64,000 bases of DNA from Rhynchosporium graminicola (Eukaryota > Ascomycota > Leotiomycetes > Helotiales > Ploettnerulaceae). The translations under genes were made by a program, and so were the position numbers. The stretch spans positions 558,001-622,000 of the forward strand of contig FJUW01000019.1 of the NCBI GenBank assembly GCA_900074885.1. Direction: 5' to 3'. Shown in pieces: positions 22,333-34,600 of this stretch. Under the pieces are notes generated by a model. The model saw nothing but the letters and a program-made list of their open reading frames with translations. It ran no database searches and was not told the origin of the DNA. Every line of letters starts with the position of its first letter. Positions within the stretch are counted from its first letter, which is position 1.

Positions 22333-25258
22333 CTATGCTATCTGCACAAAACCACGTTTTTTCTTCCCATTCGTCTCCTTTTCCCAGGTATCTTCATCAA
22401 CATAATCCTTAACTCCTCTTTCCTGCAGCTGTGATCCTATGACTCGCAGTGCCGCTGAATTGAAGCCCATCTCGTCCTTCTGCCTTTTCAAAGCTCGTCT
22501 CAGATTGATTCGGATGTCCTCTAATACAGGTCTCATGGTCTTGCTCGCGACTATTTGCCGGTGATGCGTTCGTAGCATGAATAAGTGTATCCGACAGGTC
22601 AAGTGAATATTCATACCCCGCGTGGAAAAGATGTGGATGAATGTAAACAAACTCGGTAGCTTCGAGAATGGGAGAACCAGTAGCGCGTCATGAAGAGCTG
22701 CTGCTTTGATGCTCTGCAGAACTTGTAGAACATGTTGCTCGGCGCTGATTCCTCCAAGGGCCATATATAGGATATTCCGAGACGGTGGCGCGATATTGGG
22801 GGTTGAGATCTTTGCTTCTTCCCATTGGCTCATTACAGCAAGATCGGCCATGCCGAGTTCGAGAGCCTCAGCGATCTTCTCACCAGCTGTAAGAGTCTCA
22901 CTGGTCTGTTTTCCTACATCTCCGAACTCAGCATTGTCGTCGTTGTCTTTCTCCGGCTCGAGAGATGTCAAAAGCGTTTTTTCATATAGCTCCTCGAGCT
23001 CTTTCTCCTTCTCTTCCTCCAAGAATATCTGTTCGTCGGTTTGTTCCCAGATGCGGATACTCTTGTCGTGGCTCGCGCTCACAAGAAAATTACCAGTCTT
23101 ACTCACGGCCAGTGCCCAAATTTCCCCATGGTGACCGTCAAGTCTTTGAATCTGCTCGAACTTGTCACCATCCCAATATCTGATCATCTTATCTTTGCTG
23201 CTGCTGAAGAAGTGGTGGCCGTGTCCATCCTGGTTGTGAGGTACGAAAGCAACCTGGAGAATACTGTCTTGATGCGCGAAGAATGCCTTGTGGCAGTCTC
23301 CAAATTCCAGACCCCAGAGTCGGACGTTCTTGTCGGCGGAGCAAGTTACGATCAGCTTGCTGTCGAAAGAGATATCCATACTCAGGACAGGTAGCTTATG
23401 ACCATACAAGTTTAAGAATAACTTCAAAGAGTCTACGAAAAAGACCTTGACAGTGCTGTCCAGCAGGGCAACTGCGAGTAGTCGTGCATCAGGAGAGAAA
23501 CGAATACTGAGGATGTCATCTGAGACTTTCAAAGTTCGTGTATGAGAAAGCTTCAACCGAGGTGTCGTTCGTTTTGTTCCAGGGATCTCTTCTTGGACAA
23601 CCTCGAAATTCCAGAATTTAGCCGTCTTGTCCGCACTCCCAGAAACGATTGATCTTCCATCTGGATGTACTTGTAACGACCATACTGCTCCTTCATGTGC
23701 CTCTACCTGATCGAGCTTGGAGGCCGATGCAATATCAAAAAGCTCCAGATCTCCAGTCTTGGTGCCAATAACTACAATTTTGTCTCCCGGGAGGAATGCA
23801 CAACATAGGGCATATCCGCACTCGAAAGTACGAATACAGGTTCTTGTGCGTACATTCCATATCTTCAGGCCACCGTTGGATGCGGACGCAAGCATTTTGT
23901 CGTCTGAGCTTAAAGCTAAGGACCGAATATCTGCTCTATGACCTGGCAACTCCACTGCCAATGACCGCGAATAATCTGGCATCTCGTCACTCTTTGTTTT
24001 CTTACTTTTCTCTTTCGTTGGGATCGCGTATACTTCGAGTTGGTTGTTGTTCGTCGCTGCTAAGAACTGCATGGGCTTCGAACCTTTGGTTTTGATCCAG
24101 TCCATGGATCGTACCTTGCCTCCAGTTCTGACAACAACATATGAAACAAAGATGTCGTTAATTTCAGCAGTGGAAGTGTCCCCAGCCTCGTCTGTCGCAT
24201 CGTCCACATCTATCTTCTCCCCCATCGTAGCCAGCTTTTCACGCCTCCTCTTGCGCTTGCGCGTCAGAACCTTCTTGACTTCATCCTCAGACCGTATCCT
24301 CCAGACTTCAACAGCTTTTTCCGACCCATGCACGGCAAAATAGTCGTTCCTTGGATGAAAGCTAACTTCAAGTGCCTTGTCTTTCCCCTGACCTCGCAAC
24401 ACACCCCTACTCTTCAGAAAATGTCTCTCAGAAATTTCACTGGTACTCCTCGAAAAGTCTGACAGACCAACGATATCGATGGACCAAACGGTGAGTTCTC
24501 CATCGTTTCCAGCGGTGATACATCCAGCTTCATCCGGCGACACTCCCAGCGCCCAGCATTCTCCATTTGTTTGTGCAGTATGAGTCTCTATGCAATGACG
24601 AGACGCAAGATCCCAGATCTTGATGAGAGCATCCTTTCCAGTGGTCAAAAGGAAACCTTCCGAAGTGTTCGAATCTTGAAAGCTAGCAACTACCACTTCG
24701 CCATTCTCATCGACAATCTCCTGTGCTTCTGGCTGGAGAAATCGGAGACCCGTAATCTGATCCTTATGGCCCCTCAACTTGAACAATCCTACTTCGGCCA
24801 CTAGATCCCATAGTATAACATCTGTATCCTTGGAGCCGCTGGCAAGTCTCGTGCCAGATGTGTCGAATACCAGTTGTGTGATCGCTGACCGGTGTCCATT
24901 GAAGCTGACTATGAGAGTTGCGATTTTCGAGTCCCATATTCTGATACTGCCATTCTCGTGTCCAACGGCGAATATGTCCTGGTCAACCTTGCTCTGCGCA
25001 ATAGCAGTGACTTGCGACCTGCAATCTTTGTCCGCCCATCGACTTAATAACTCGCCCTTTCTGATATCCCAGCATAAAACCTCCTCATTTGCAGCTGCGA
25101 CTGCTATTCCCGTACTCCGCAATGATTCTGACCAGACGACGTTTGAGGTACTCGAATTGATAAGGCCGAATGTTTTCGAATGCTCGTATTTCCTTCTATT
25201 GTTAGCAAGGGTTTATAAGTTCACCATAGTATGATCCTTACAAGTATGATTTGACCAT
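22333..25258 (-). CDS. UTP12: U3 snoRNP / SSU processome WD40 protein Utp12 (Dip2, WDR3)
   Basis: Utp12 is a UTP-B component of the small-subunit processome that helps pre-18S rRNA processing in the nucleolus. Two exons, 25242-25258 (17 bp) and 22333-25192, separated by a 49-bp intron, give 958 residues. The tiny first exon supplies MVKSYL, and the next exon continues KYEHSKTFGLI, which matches the N-terminus I expect for this family. About a dozen WD40 repeats follow, with typical GHRSAITQLVFD and SGSKDTDVILWD blades forming two propellers. A basic KRKRRREK stretch lies between repeats. The C-terminal ~110 residues (from ALLVLPFSKLPSLF) form the Utp12 helical domain. Length and order are normal. 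It shares a 362-bp promoter region with ARPC2. Confidence 0.95.
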
Positions 25259-25620
25259 CTTGGAATTCTTCAGCCACAGATACTCAAGGGAAAAATAACC
25301 AGATGAGAAGATAGATTACAAATGGCGGGGTGTATTCGTACTTCTCCCAGGCGCAAAAACTGCCCGTTGACCTCCAAACTTTTTTTGCTATATTGGGTTT
25401 TCCGAGGACAATTATTCTGTTAGTGCTGCAGATAAGCGGACATCCGCAGATCGTAGAACGGCCTAGAGAAGTTTAGCTTGAACCCCACGTCAGCCTCAGC
25501 CTTAGCCTCAAGCCCAGCCAGCACCCGCTACGAGGCAAGTAAGACGAGGCACTCCAGAGGAGCCTTTACCTCAAACAGAAGGATAACAACAAGGGATAAA
25601 GTCATTGACTCTTGCCCAAG
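25259..25620. promoter_or_regulatory. Shared intergenic region between UTP12 and ARPC2
   Basis: 362 bp between two start codons facing away from each other. It contains CT- and GC-rich patches but no motif I can name. Confidence 0.45.
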
Positions 25621-26827
25621 ATGTTGTTGCTCGATTATCAAAATGTACTGATTCAATCGGTGCTTACGGAACGATTCTCCGGGTGAGCTTGCACAATAAG
25701 TACCACTACGACCCCTCCAACTGATCCATTTCCAGTGCTGCCCCAGTCAACATCGACCAGACAGTTTCGGATTTCGACGGAGTTATTTTCCACATCTCTA
25801 CACCCGAATCGAAGACGAAAATTGTGGTGTCTATACAAGTCAAGTGCTACAATGAGCTGTTGAAGTACGGCGCACAGCAGGTTCTGGAACGCGAATATGG
25901 CCCATACGTGATTGCACCGGAGAGTGGCTACAACTTCTCTGTCCAGGTGGACCTGGAGAGTCTCCCAGAAGAAAAAGGTTAGGAATTTTTCTCCTATGCA
26001 GAAGCTAGAACTTATTCGGATCTTCCTACAGAAGCAAGAGATGACTTGATTCGAAGAGTGTCGCTCATGAAGCGAAACGCAATGGCGGCACCATTCGAAC
26101 ATGCATTCGACGAGCATCACAGACTTGCGGAGGAAGCCTCCAAGTTCACATCGGAAGATGCACCTCAAGGAATTCAGGAAGGTGGGCAGGTCATGGCTAT
26201 TCATTACCGTGACGAAGAGGCTATTTTTATCAAGGCCAGCCACGACAGAGTCACAGTAATCTTCAGCACCATATTCAGAGAAGAAACAGACAGAGTCTTT
26301 GGAAAGGTCTTCATCCAGGAATTTGTTGATGCGCGGAGAAGAGCAATCCAGAATGCTCCACAAGTTTTGTTCAGAACTGATCCTCCATTGGAACTTCAGG
26401 GTGTACCAGGTGTAAAGGATTCCGGAAACGGCGAGATTGGCTATGTTACGTTCGGTATGTACATCATGCTACTCTGTGATATTTAAATACTAACATCCTA
26501 CAGTTCTGTTCCCAAGACACTTAACTCGCCAGCGACGTGACGATGTCATCTCACACATCCAAACTTTCCGAGACTACTTCCACTACCATATCAAAGCTTC
26601 TAAGGTAGCAACAACATTCTCGGGTTACTCTTTGCTGCTAACATACTCAAGGCATATATCCATTCGCGTATGCGTAGACGGACCGCCGATTTCTTGCAAG
26701 GTAGAACATAAATTCGCAGATGCTATGATCTTAGCTGACTTTGTTAGTACTACGGAGGGCACGCCCGGAAAACGAGGAGAAAGAGAGAAAGACTGCGAGT
26801 GGAAGAACTTTCAAGCAAGGAAGTTAG
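25621..26827 (+). CDS. ARC35: Arp2/3 complex subunit 2 (p34, Arc35)
   Basis: ARPC2 is one of the two core scaffold subunits of the Arp2/3 complex, which nucleates branched actin at endocytic patches. Six exons fit: 25621-25682, 25736-25977, 26032-26454, 26504-26604, 26652-26700 and 26748-26827. They give 318 residues, the usual length. The start [19 protein letters not shown], the middle FKxHVDxR-type hydrophobic strands, and the C-terminal helix ([19 protein letters not shown]) fit the family. The final exon ends [10 protein letters not shown]. All five introns are 43-54 bp. The C-terminus is encoded by two very short exons that simple ORF calling misses. Confidence 0.95.
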
Positions 26828-27113
26828 ATCAATGGTCGATGATGAATGAACGCCTCAAAATAAAAGATTATATCCTTCAACCATGCACTCAACTCTATAC
26901 TCCTAGATCGTGGTATCATATCCAGCCCTAGAACACCTTAAATAAAATGAACAACCTACATCCACATAAAAACCTCCACCAGCTGACATCTCCGCTGTCT
27001 TTCTTCGAGAACTGTGTATAGACTCCACCCTAGAGCTACGACAACCAGCCCGGTGCCCCTCATCTGCGCAAGACTGCCTGGTAAATTTACTTTGCGTGGT
27101 CGATCCTTCTTTG

Positions 27114-27648
27114 CTATTTCCTATCTTTCTTATTTTGCACTTTTTTCTTTTCTGCTACTTTCAATTTCCTCTGTCGTTTCTTCTCTGCCCTTTCCTCATC
27201 TGGTGTGAGCGGCTCAACCGCTTCGATAACTACTAGCTTGAAGCCAAGTCTCTCCTTGACTGTCACCGGCATGTTAACAATGCTGGCAGTCGGAGAATTC
27301 CAAGATGCAGTAGGCTGGGGTGTAATTGGAGTGTTAGATGAGATTGATGATGGCAAGGTAGCTGGACACTGAGTAACTTGAGAGTAAAGATATATCGCGT
27401 GTTTGACAGAGACAAACAATGTACAGTATTGTGCTTATCTAAATATCGATGGTACTCTACAAAACTAAGCAATACAACATTCTCCTGTGAAAGGCTGATT
27501 CTGCCACCAAGTTAAGAAAGTTAGGTTTTCTGAACTGTCTCGTGGCGCCTTGCTGCGCCATGGATACTCTAAGCGCAAATGTATGTAGATTCAGCATCAA
27601 CAAGCGTTTAGACGAAGCAGCCATTGAGAGCCCGGAAAAGTCTTTCAT
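27114..27648 (-). CDS. Possible small two-exon gene, unrecognised
   Basis: Two minus-strand ORF pieces could be joined. The upstream one (from 27648, or 27622 MAASSKRLLMLNLH) has a basic, Ser/Leu-rich start that could be a mitochondrial presequence. The downstream one ends in a strongly basic tail (EERAEKKRQRKLKVAEKKK, stop at 27114) after an in-frame acceptor near 27367. I could not choose the donor with confidence: a GTGGCA near 27510 and a GTATCC near 27570 both keep the phase. It lies between ARPC2 and SF3B1. It could also be chance. Confidence 0.3.
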
Positions 27649-28003
27649 TTGGTTCCAGGATTAAGACAGCTTCATGATTCTGGTTGGAGTATGAAGAGAT
27701 AACTAGTACTTTAGGTGACATTCTTCTTCGCGAGTTCAGAGACTGAAACTATGTTAAGCGCCGTCAATACGCACTTAATAAGGAAGACCAACTAAAATGA
27801 GGTTACCAAACATGAAAGCAAAAACTCGTAGCGTAGGAAAGTTAATTGGAGGGAACACTAGCAGGTTGCTGAAAGGTTCTGCACGTGATAATGATATATA
27901 GTTAGCGTGGAAAGTCTTAGCGGCATCTGGCCCCTACCTTTTTTGACTGCACGTCTTGTGTGTAGAGGCTGAGAAATCGAAGCAACGAACATCGCAATCT
28001 AAC
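27649..28003. promoter_or_regulatory. Upstream region of SF3B1
   Basis: About 355 bp before the SF3B1 start. It contains a CACGTG palindrome at about 27881-27886 (an E-box-like site). No other recognisable element. Confidence 0.35.
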
Positions 28004-31000
28004 ATGTCTGACGCCGACTTCGATACGATAAGGAAGCTCCAGGCTGAGCGGAATGCCGCTTCTGCTGGTAAGAAGGGTTCAAAGACTTTTGACCCATCTA
28101 ATCAGCGAACTGATGTCTCCACCAAGGCCTCCCTTACGGACAGTTTCGACACCACCCTTTACGAGCGTGACGGAGGCGACAAATTCGCAGGTTACAACAC
28201 ATCGATCGCTGTCGCAGATGGCGACGATGATGTTGATATGGAGGAAGATACCAGCAGGCGGTTGATTGGACAATACACTGCTTCGAAGGATCAGATGAAC
28301 GAATTCGCCCACGGCAATGGGGTCGAAGAAGAGGACATCCTCCTTGGGCGAGAGAAGAGCGCTCGTATCGCGGATCGCGAGACCGATTATCAGAAGAAAC
28401 GATTCAATCGAGTGCTTACCCCAACGCGAGCCGATCCTTTCGCAGCGAATAGACAAGCGGGCGCAGCAGATGAGGGCGACAGTTACCGCGATGTTATGGC
28501 CCGAAGAGATTTGGAAAGAGAGGAGGAGCGCGTACAGAGAGCGATCGAAGAGAAGGCAGCAAATGGGGAGGTAATTCATCACCAGGCGATGCTTACCAAA
28601 GATGGTAGTGGTTCCCCAAGCGATAAGGAGAATAAAGATGCAGGCTCCACCGAGGTTGTCAGTGCAGGACGCAAAAGAAAGCAACGATGGGATGTAGCTT
28701 CAGAGTCTACAGCTGACACTACAGAGGTCCAGGATACGAAGGTCAAGCGTTCAAGATGGGATCAGACACCGAGTATTGGAGGTCCAGCCGTGGATGAGAC
28801 GCCGAGAAAGCGCTCCCGTTGGGATCAAGCACCGGCAGCAACCCCAATTGGTAACCAAGGACTGGCTACTCCGATGCATTCTTCGCAAATGGGAGGCCCC
28901 GTCCTGCCAAATGCTTTCGGAACCGATATTTCAATGCGAAATGCCTGGCTTTCGGACGAAGAATTGGATCTGATGCTACCAAGTGAAGGATACAAAGTCC
29001 TTGAACCCCCACCTGGATATGCTCCAATCAGAACCGCAGCACAGAAGATCATGGCTACACCTGTCGCAGGTGGCTCTAGCGGCTTTGGGGGATTCATGAT
29101 GCAGGATCCGGATAGCGCAAGGACTGGCGGAAAGCAGCTCCCTAACGAAATCCCCGGAGTGGGTGATCTACAATTTTTTAAGGCCGAAGATATGGCATAC
29201 TTCGGGAAGCTCACGGATGGAAGTGATGAGAATACGATGAGTGTGGAGGAGCTCAAGGAACGAAAGATCATGAGACTACTACTGAAAGTCAAGAATGGTA
29301 CCCCACCAATGCGTAAAACGGCACTTCGTCAACTCACAGATAATGCCCGTCAATTTGGCGCCGGTCCACTCTTCAACCAAATTCTCCCCCTCTTGATGGA
29401 GAAGACTCTGGAAGATCAGGAAAGGCATTTGCTCGTCAAAGTCATTGACCGAGTGCTTTACAAGCTCGATGAGCTTGTGCGACCTTACGTACATAAGATC
29501 TTGGTCGTTATCGAGCCTTTGCTTATTGACCAGGATTACTATGCCAGAGTGGAGGGTCGAGAGATCATTTCTAACCTCAGTAAGGCCGCCGGTCTTGCAC
29601 ACATGATAAGTACCATGCGTCCAGATATCGACCACGTTGATGAGTACGTCCGCAACACCACGGCAAGAGCTTTCGCTGTTGTCGCTTCTGCTCTTGGAAT
29701 CCCGGCTCTTCTCCCATTCTTGAGGGCTGTCTGTCGAAGCAAGAAATCGTGGCAGGCAAGACATACCGGAGTCAAGATCGTACAACAGATTCCTATTCTA
29801 ATGGGTTGTGCCGTTCTACCTCATCTAAAGGGACTCGTTGACTGCATTGGAGGATGTTTGAACGATGATCAAACCAAAGTTCGGACCGTCACGAGTTTAG
29901 CTATTGCAGCATTGGCTGAGGCAGCCAGTCCTTATGGTATTGAGAGCTTTGAGGATATTTTGCATCCTCTGTGGACAGGTGCAAAAAGGCAGCGTGGCAG
30001 AGGACTCGCGGGCTTCCTGAAAGCAGTCGGGTACATCATACCCCTCATGGATGAAGAATTCGCCAACTATTACACGGGCCAAATCCTGGAGATTCTCCTG
30101 AGAGAGTTCTCTTCTCCAGATGAGGAGATGAAGAAAGTTGTCCTCAAAGTAGTTTCTCAATGCGCTAGCACGGACGGTGTCACGGCAGGGTACCTGAAGG
30201 AGAACTTGCTGGACGAGTTCTTCAAATGCTTCTGGGTTCGGAGAATGGCCATGGATAAGCGTAACTATCGCCAGGTGGTAGAGACAACGGTGGACTTGGG
30301 CCAAAAGGTTGGCGTGAGTGAGATTGTTGAGAGAATTGTCAACAATCTCAAGGACGAGAGCGAGGCTTACCGAAAAATGACTGTTGAGACAATTGAGAAG
30401 GTTGTCGCAAGCTTAGGAGCAGCGGATATCGGGGAGCGGTTAGAGGAGCGACTTATCGACGGTATCCTGCACTCATTCCAAGAGCAAAGTGTGGAGGATA
30501 TTGTCATGTTGAACGGATTTGGCACTGTCGTGAACGCCCTCGGTACTCGTTGTAAGCCCTACCTTCCTCAAATCGTCAGTACTATCCTGTGGCGACTCAA
30601 CAATAAATCTGCAACCGTTCGTCAGCAAGCCGCCGACTTGATCTCCCGAGTGGCGATGGTGATGAAGCAATGTGGTGAAGATGCTTTGATGGCTAAGCTG
30701 GGTGTTGTTCTCTACGAATACCTTGGTGAAGAGTATCCCGAGGTTCTGGGATCTATCCTCGGTGCACTGAGATCGATTGTCTCGGTCGTCGGAATCAACC
30801 AAATGCAGCCTCCTATCAAGGACCTCCTTCCTCGCTTGACGCCAATTCTCCGAAACAGACACGAGAAGTGCCAAGAAAATTGTGTCGATTTGGTCGGTCG
30901 TATTGCAGATCGTGGTCCTGAGAGTGTCAACGCAAGAGAGTGGATGAGAATCTGCTTCGAGTTGCTCGATATGCTTAAGGCTCATAAGAAGGGTATCCGG

Positions 31001-31684
31001 CGTGCAGCCAACAACACCTTCGGTTTCATTGCCAAAGCAATCGGACCTCAAGATGTTCTTGCTACGCTCCTCAACAATCTTCGCGTGCAAGAACGTCAAT
31101 CACGTGTCTGTACAGCAGTCGCTATCGGTATTGTTGCCGAAACTTGTGCACCCTTCACTGTTTTGCCAGCACTGATGAACGAATACCGAGTGCCCGAATT
31201 GAACGTTCAGAACGGTGTACTGAAATCCTTGTCTTTCCTATTCGAGTATATCGGAGAAATGGCCAAGGATTACGTCTATGCCGTTACTCCATTGCTAGAA
31301 GATGCCCTCATTGACCGGGATCAAGTCCATCGTCAGACTGCAGCAGCAGTCGTAAAGAGTTGCGCGCTCGGAGTCGTCGGGCTCGGGTGCGAGGATGCAA
31401 TGGTCCATCTCCTCAACTTGCTGTGGCCTAATCTGTTTGAAACCAGTCCCCACGTCATCGATCGAATCATCGAAGCCATTGAGGCCATTAGAATGGCAGT
31501 TGGGCCGGGTATAGTCATGAACTACATTTATGCCGGCTTGATGCATCCAGCACGGAAGGTTCGCGAGCCATACTGGAAGATTTACAGATCCACGTATGTA
31601 CAGGTCGCTGATGCAATGGTTCCTTACTATCCAAACCTGGATGACGAGAAGATGCACAGACCGGAATTGGCAATTTTCATTTGA
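28004..31684 (+). CDS. SF3B1: Splicing factor 3B subunit 1 (SF3b155, Hsh155)
   Basis: SF3B1 is the HEAT-repeat scaffold of the U2 snRNP SF3b complex; it clamps the branch-site helix in the spliceosome. A single uninterrupted ORF gives 1226 residues from [19 protein letters not shown]. An in-frame Met 16 codons upstream (27956) exists, but the family start fits 28004. The N-terminal ~350 residues are charged and disordered. They include three RWD motifs centred on Trp229, Trp252 and Trp273 ([23 protein letters not shown]), which in this family act as ligands for UHM domains such as that of U2AF65. The remainder is about 20 HEAT repeats, ending [15 protein letters not shown]. There is no intron, unlike most long genes here. 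Confidence 0.97.
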   Translation: MSDADFDTIRKLQAERNAASAGKKGSKTFDPSNQRTDVSTKASLTDSFDTTLYERDGGDKFAGYNTSIAVADGDDDVDMEEDTSRRLIGQYTASKDQMNEFAHGNGVEEEDILLGREKSARIADRETDYQKKRFNRVLTPTRADPFAANRQAGAADEGDSYRDVMARRDLEREEERVQRAIEEKAANGEVIHHQAMLTKDGSGSPSDKENKDAGSTEVVSAGRKRKQRWDVASESTADTTEVQDTKVKRSRWDQTPSIGGPAVDETPRKRSRWDQAPAATPIGNQGLATPMHSSQMGGPVLPNAFGTDISMRNAWLSDEELDLMLPSEGYKVLEPPPGYAPIRTAAQKIMATPVAGGSSGFGGFMMQDPDSARTGGKQLPNEIPGVGDLQFFKAEDMAYFGKLTDGSDENTMSVEELKERKIMRLLLKVKNGTPPMRKTALRQLTDNARQFGAGPLFNQILPLLMEKTLEDQERHLLVKVIDRVLYKLDELVRPYVHKILVVIEPLLIDQDYYARVEGREIISNLSKAAGLAHMISTMRPDIDHVDEYVRNTTARAFAVVASALGIPALLPFLRAVCRSKKSWQARHTGVKIVQQIPILMGCAVLPHLKGLVDCIGGCLNDDQTKVRTVTSLAIAALAEAASPYGIESFEDILHPLWTGAKRQRGRGLAGFLKAVGYIIPLMDEEFANYYTGQILEILLREFSSPDEEMKKVVLKVVSQCASTDGVTAGYLKENLLDEFFKCFWVRRMAMDKRNYRQVVETTVDLGQKVGVSEIVERIVNNLKDESEAYRKMTVETIEKVVASLGAADIGERLEERLIDGILHSFQEQSVEDIVMLNGFGTVVNALGTRCKPYLPQIVSTILWRLNNKSATVRQQAADLISRVAMVMKQCGEDALMAKLGVVLYEYLGEEYPEVLGSILGALRSIVSVVGINQMQPPIKDLLPRLTPILRNRHEKCQENCVDLVGRIADRGPESVNAREWMRICFELLDMLKAHKKGIRRAANNTFGFIAKAIGPQDVLATLLNNLRVQERQSRVCTAVAIGIVAETCAPFTVLPALMNEYRVPELNVQNGVLKSLSFLFEYIGEMAKDYVYAVTPLLEDALIDRDQVHRQTAAAVVKSCALGVVGLGCEDAMVHLLNLLWPNLFETSPHVIDRIIEAIEAIRMAVGPGIVMNYIYAGLMHPARKVREPYWKIYRSTYVQVADAMVPYYPNLDDEKMHRPELAIFI

Positions 31685-34600
31685 ATTGGGGGATTAGAGG
31701 TGTGACTGGCGTTCTTGGGTGTAAATTAGGATCAGTGTATAATTCAGACGCAAAAGCAGACAGGGGAGGTGATGAGAATCAAAGTATTATTTTACAGACA
31801 TTTACTGATTCCAGGACTTCTACGTAGACTTGTTTCACATCAATTGTAAGTTCCTTGTATTTCCATCATTCGTCCAAGAGGCCAAGTTTGTCGTAGAGAC
31901 CCGCTACTCTGCTCGTCCAGCCACTACTGTGGCTTTCGATGAAAAATTATGTGGCAGCCCGAGGCACCTCGCGATGCGAGCTTTCCAAAATCACGAAGTC
32001 GTTTCCGAACTTGACTCGATTATCGTAAGTAGTGTCATGAAAACCTTCCACGGCTTTGACTTGAAAAAGAATTTAAAGTCATGAAGTTGATCTGGCACTT
32101 CTTAAGGCGACATCAGCTTTGCCCGAATCGGCTACTAATTTGCGGCATCAATGGCGCGAAAAGCCTACTATCATGCGCGCCAAAGCCTACTATCATATTC
32201 AGCGGCAGACTGTCATATCAAAACTCTCGACAGACGTCCAGGTGTCTCTATAGCGTTGATTATATGCACCAGACCAGATCTATCTGTCGATCTACCTGTG
32301 AGAGGTTGCGGGCTTAAGCGAAAGAGTAAACAGCAGCAAACGGGATGTGTCTAGACCATGAGGTACTTTTACTGGCGCACTAATCGACAGGTTTTACTTC
32401 CGGCTCTATCACAACATGTATCGAAGGGAGCACATGCTAGGATCATGCACAGCAGAGCTTCAACAGTCATACTTCGAAAGCCAGTCAAGACCATTGCGAG
32501 GCCATTCAAATGGTTTCATTGCAGGTGTCCAAGCCACTATCGGCGAGTGGTCACCCTTGGAATAGGAGAGTTTACACGACCGACTGCAGATGCTTCAATT
32601 CTTTGGCTTAATTGGCGTTCTCGCCGATTTGAGTCTTCCAAGGAAGTGGTTTGAGCAAACTCCCAAATTTTGTAATACTGCTCTTCAGGGACTCCATCTG
32701 CTAGCCCGGCGACCACGCATTCTCTGCCTCAAACTGCACGAAAGTGTCTAGACCTCTGGCTATTCCCAATTCTCAATACATTATGTCCCGCTGTCAACAG
32801 TGGTTGGTCAAGAACCAGTGCTCTACAGCAACTACCCATGAAGTACTATACGGTTATGGTATCCAGTCTATTTATTTTCAGCAGAAGTCGACATCCACTG
32901 TCACACAAATGCGTACAAATTCACGGTATCGAATCAGTTCTTATTGTCAGCAGATGTAGGTAATAAGCCTATACTTGCCTCGTTCCTCGACGAGGAAGCA
33001 CAGCACTCGATGAGGAAAGTACGACACCACATTCCTCGCAACTATGAAATTCCAAATTGTCTCAGACTTGGCTCGCAACGTTCGTCGTGTTCTCCTCTAC
33101 ACAGACATTCGGCGAACTCTTTATCCGAAGCCACATGCGAGCTCGGAGAGGACAATTGGCAAGTCAAACCTGTCCCAACAATCGCTGGTTCCACACAGAT
33201 TGCCACGATCGTGTAACCACGTACAAACCCCACATCTATGATACCACCATAACAGAAACCATCAGTCTCATTATCTGGTTATAGATTCGCACTGACAAGC
33301 CGAAGAGCCGATGAGAGGACAGGGAAAGCTTGGATCACTCTCCCAGTCTGTACGGCTGAGAACCACAAATCATATTACATGCCAGCTCTGTGTATATATG
33401 TCGTGCATCCTGTGGCACCGCTGCCAGTAGCCGATCGGGAGCTGCGTTCATTGGAACGAGATTAAGTTGTGATCATTTGCATTCCTCATACATACGAAAT
33501 GCACATATGTGCGTTTCCGCATGTACCTCTGTCCCAGGTATATCACTATCTCACGTTTCCTCACGCTCCACAAGTCCACAGATCGAGATCGCTTTCCCAT
33601 GGTGTTCCTGCCAGATCAGACGCATGCAGACAGACATACGTTACGGCCAATGAGTAGGCCATTGTCGTCCTTCCCCATCATTTTCGATTGCCACAGGCCT
33701 GGGTACCTGTGAGGGATAGAAGCTGAGCTGGGTGGACACACATATCGAAAAACACGAAGCTCAAGCTTTCAAGACTCTGGGTCTCCAGATTACAAGCCAG
33801 TCCGGAATAGTACAACGTAACTTCCAGAAAGGCCGGGAGCGCAACGACCCGAGAGAAAGAGATTGTTGAATCAATGTATGAGAATTTCTTTGCCGAGCGA
33901 TCTAAAGCAAACTCCGCTGTCGAAATAGGTAACTCAGCTCCGAGAAACCAGTAGAAAAAATGGGGTCCCGAAGAAGCGAAATAACAACAAATCTTCTTTT
34001 GGACATCTCTACGGTTCCACTTGCTTGTCGGGCCACTTTGTCATGTCCCTATCCATCCAAAAGGGCAAACCCCATATCGATCAAACAAAACCTCAAGCCA
34101 GGACGCATACCGCTCTCAGTACCCAATTTTTCGGAATGCGGCTAAGGCGTCTGACAGCTTTTCTCCCTTGCAAATGCTAAATAAAACTGCAACCTCTTTC
34201 AGCATGGCGCAGATCAATGTATCAAATCGACATTTCAATCCCAGTTGTTGGGGAATATCCTCGGGGCCACGCGGCTGTGGATAGAATTGTTTGTTGCACG
34301 GGAGATGTACGGCTCTCACCTTTTGGTGGTGTTGTTGTTGTAGGCTTTCTTTAAATTCTTGAACACAGGGCTCATCTGATGAAGGTGTGAATTGGGGGTG
34401 GCTTTAGCAAAAGCCACAAGTAGGTCTTCGAAATTCATTGTCACGTTACTACAAGTACTACCTGGACTGGCTGGGAATTGCAAGACGTAAATATGACATA
34501 CTGCCAAGTTTAGCTTAGCTTACTTCGCCGCCACATTCGAGTAAAGCGCCGTTTCCCCTTAAGATATCACATTTTGGGCCTCAGTGCCCTCCCTCCACCA

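Noticed and set aside
28079..28684. Minus-strand ORF of 201 codons
   Set aside because: Antisense shadow of SF3B1.
32159..32200. Short direct repeat AAAGCCTACTATCAT, two copies
   Set aside because: Only two copies 24 bases apart; too small to interpret.
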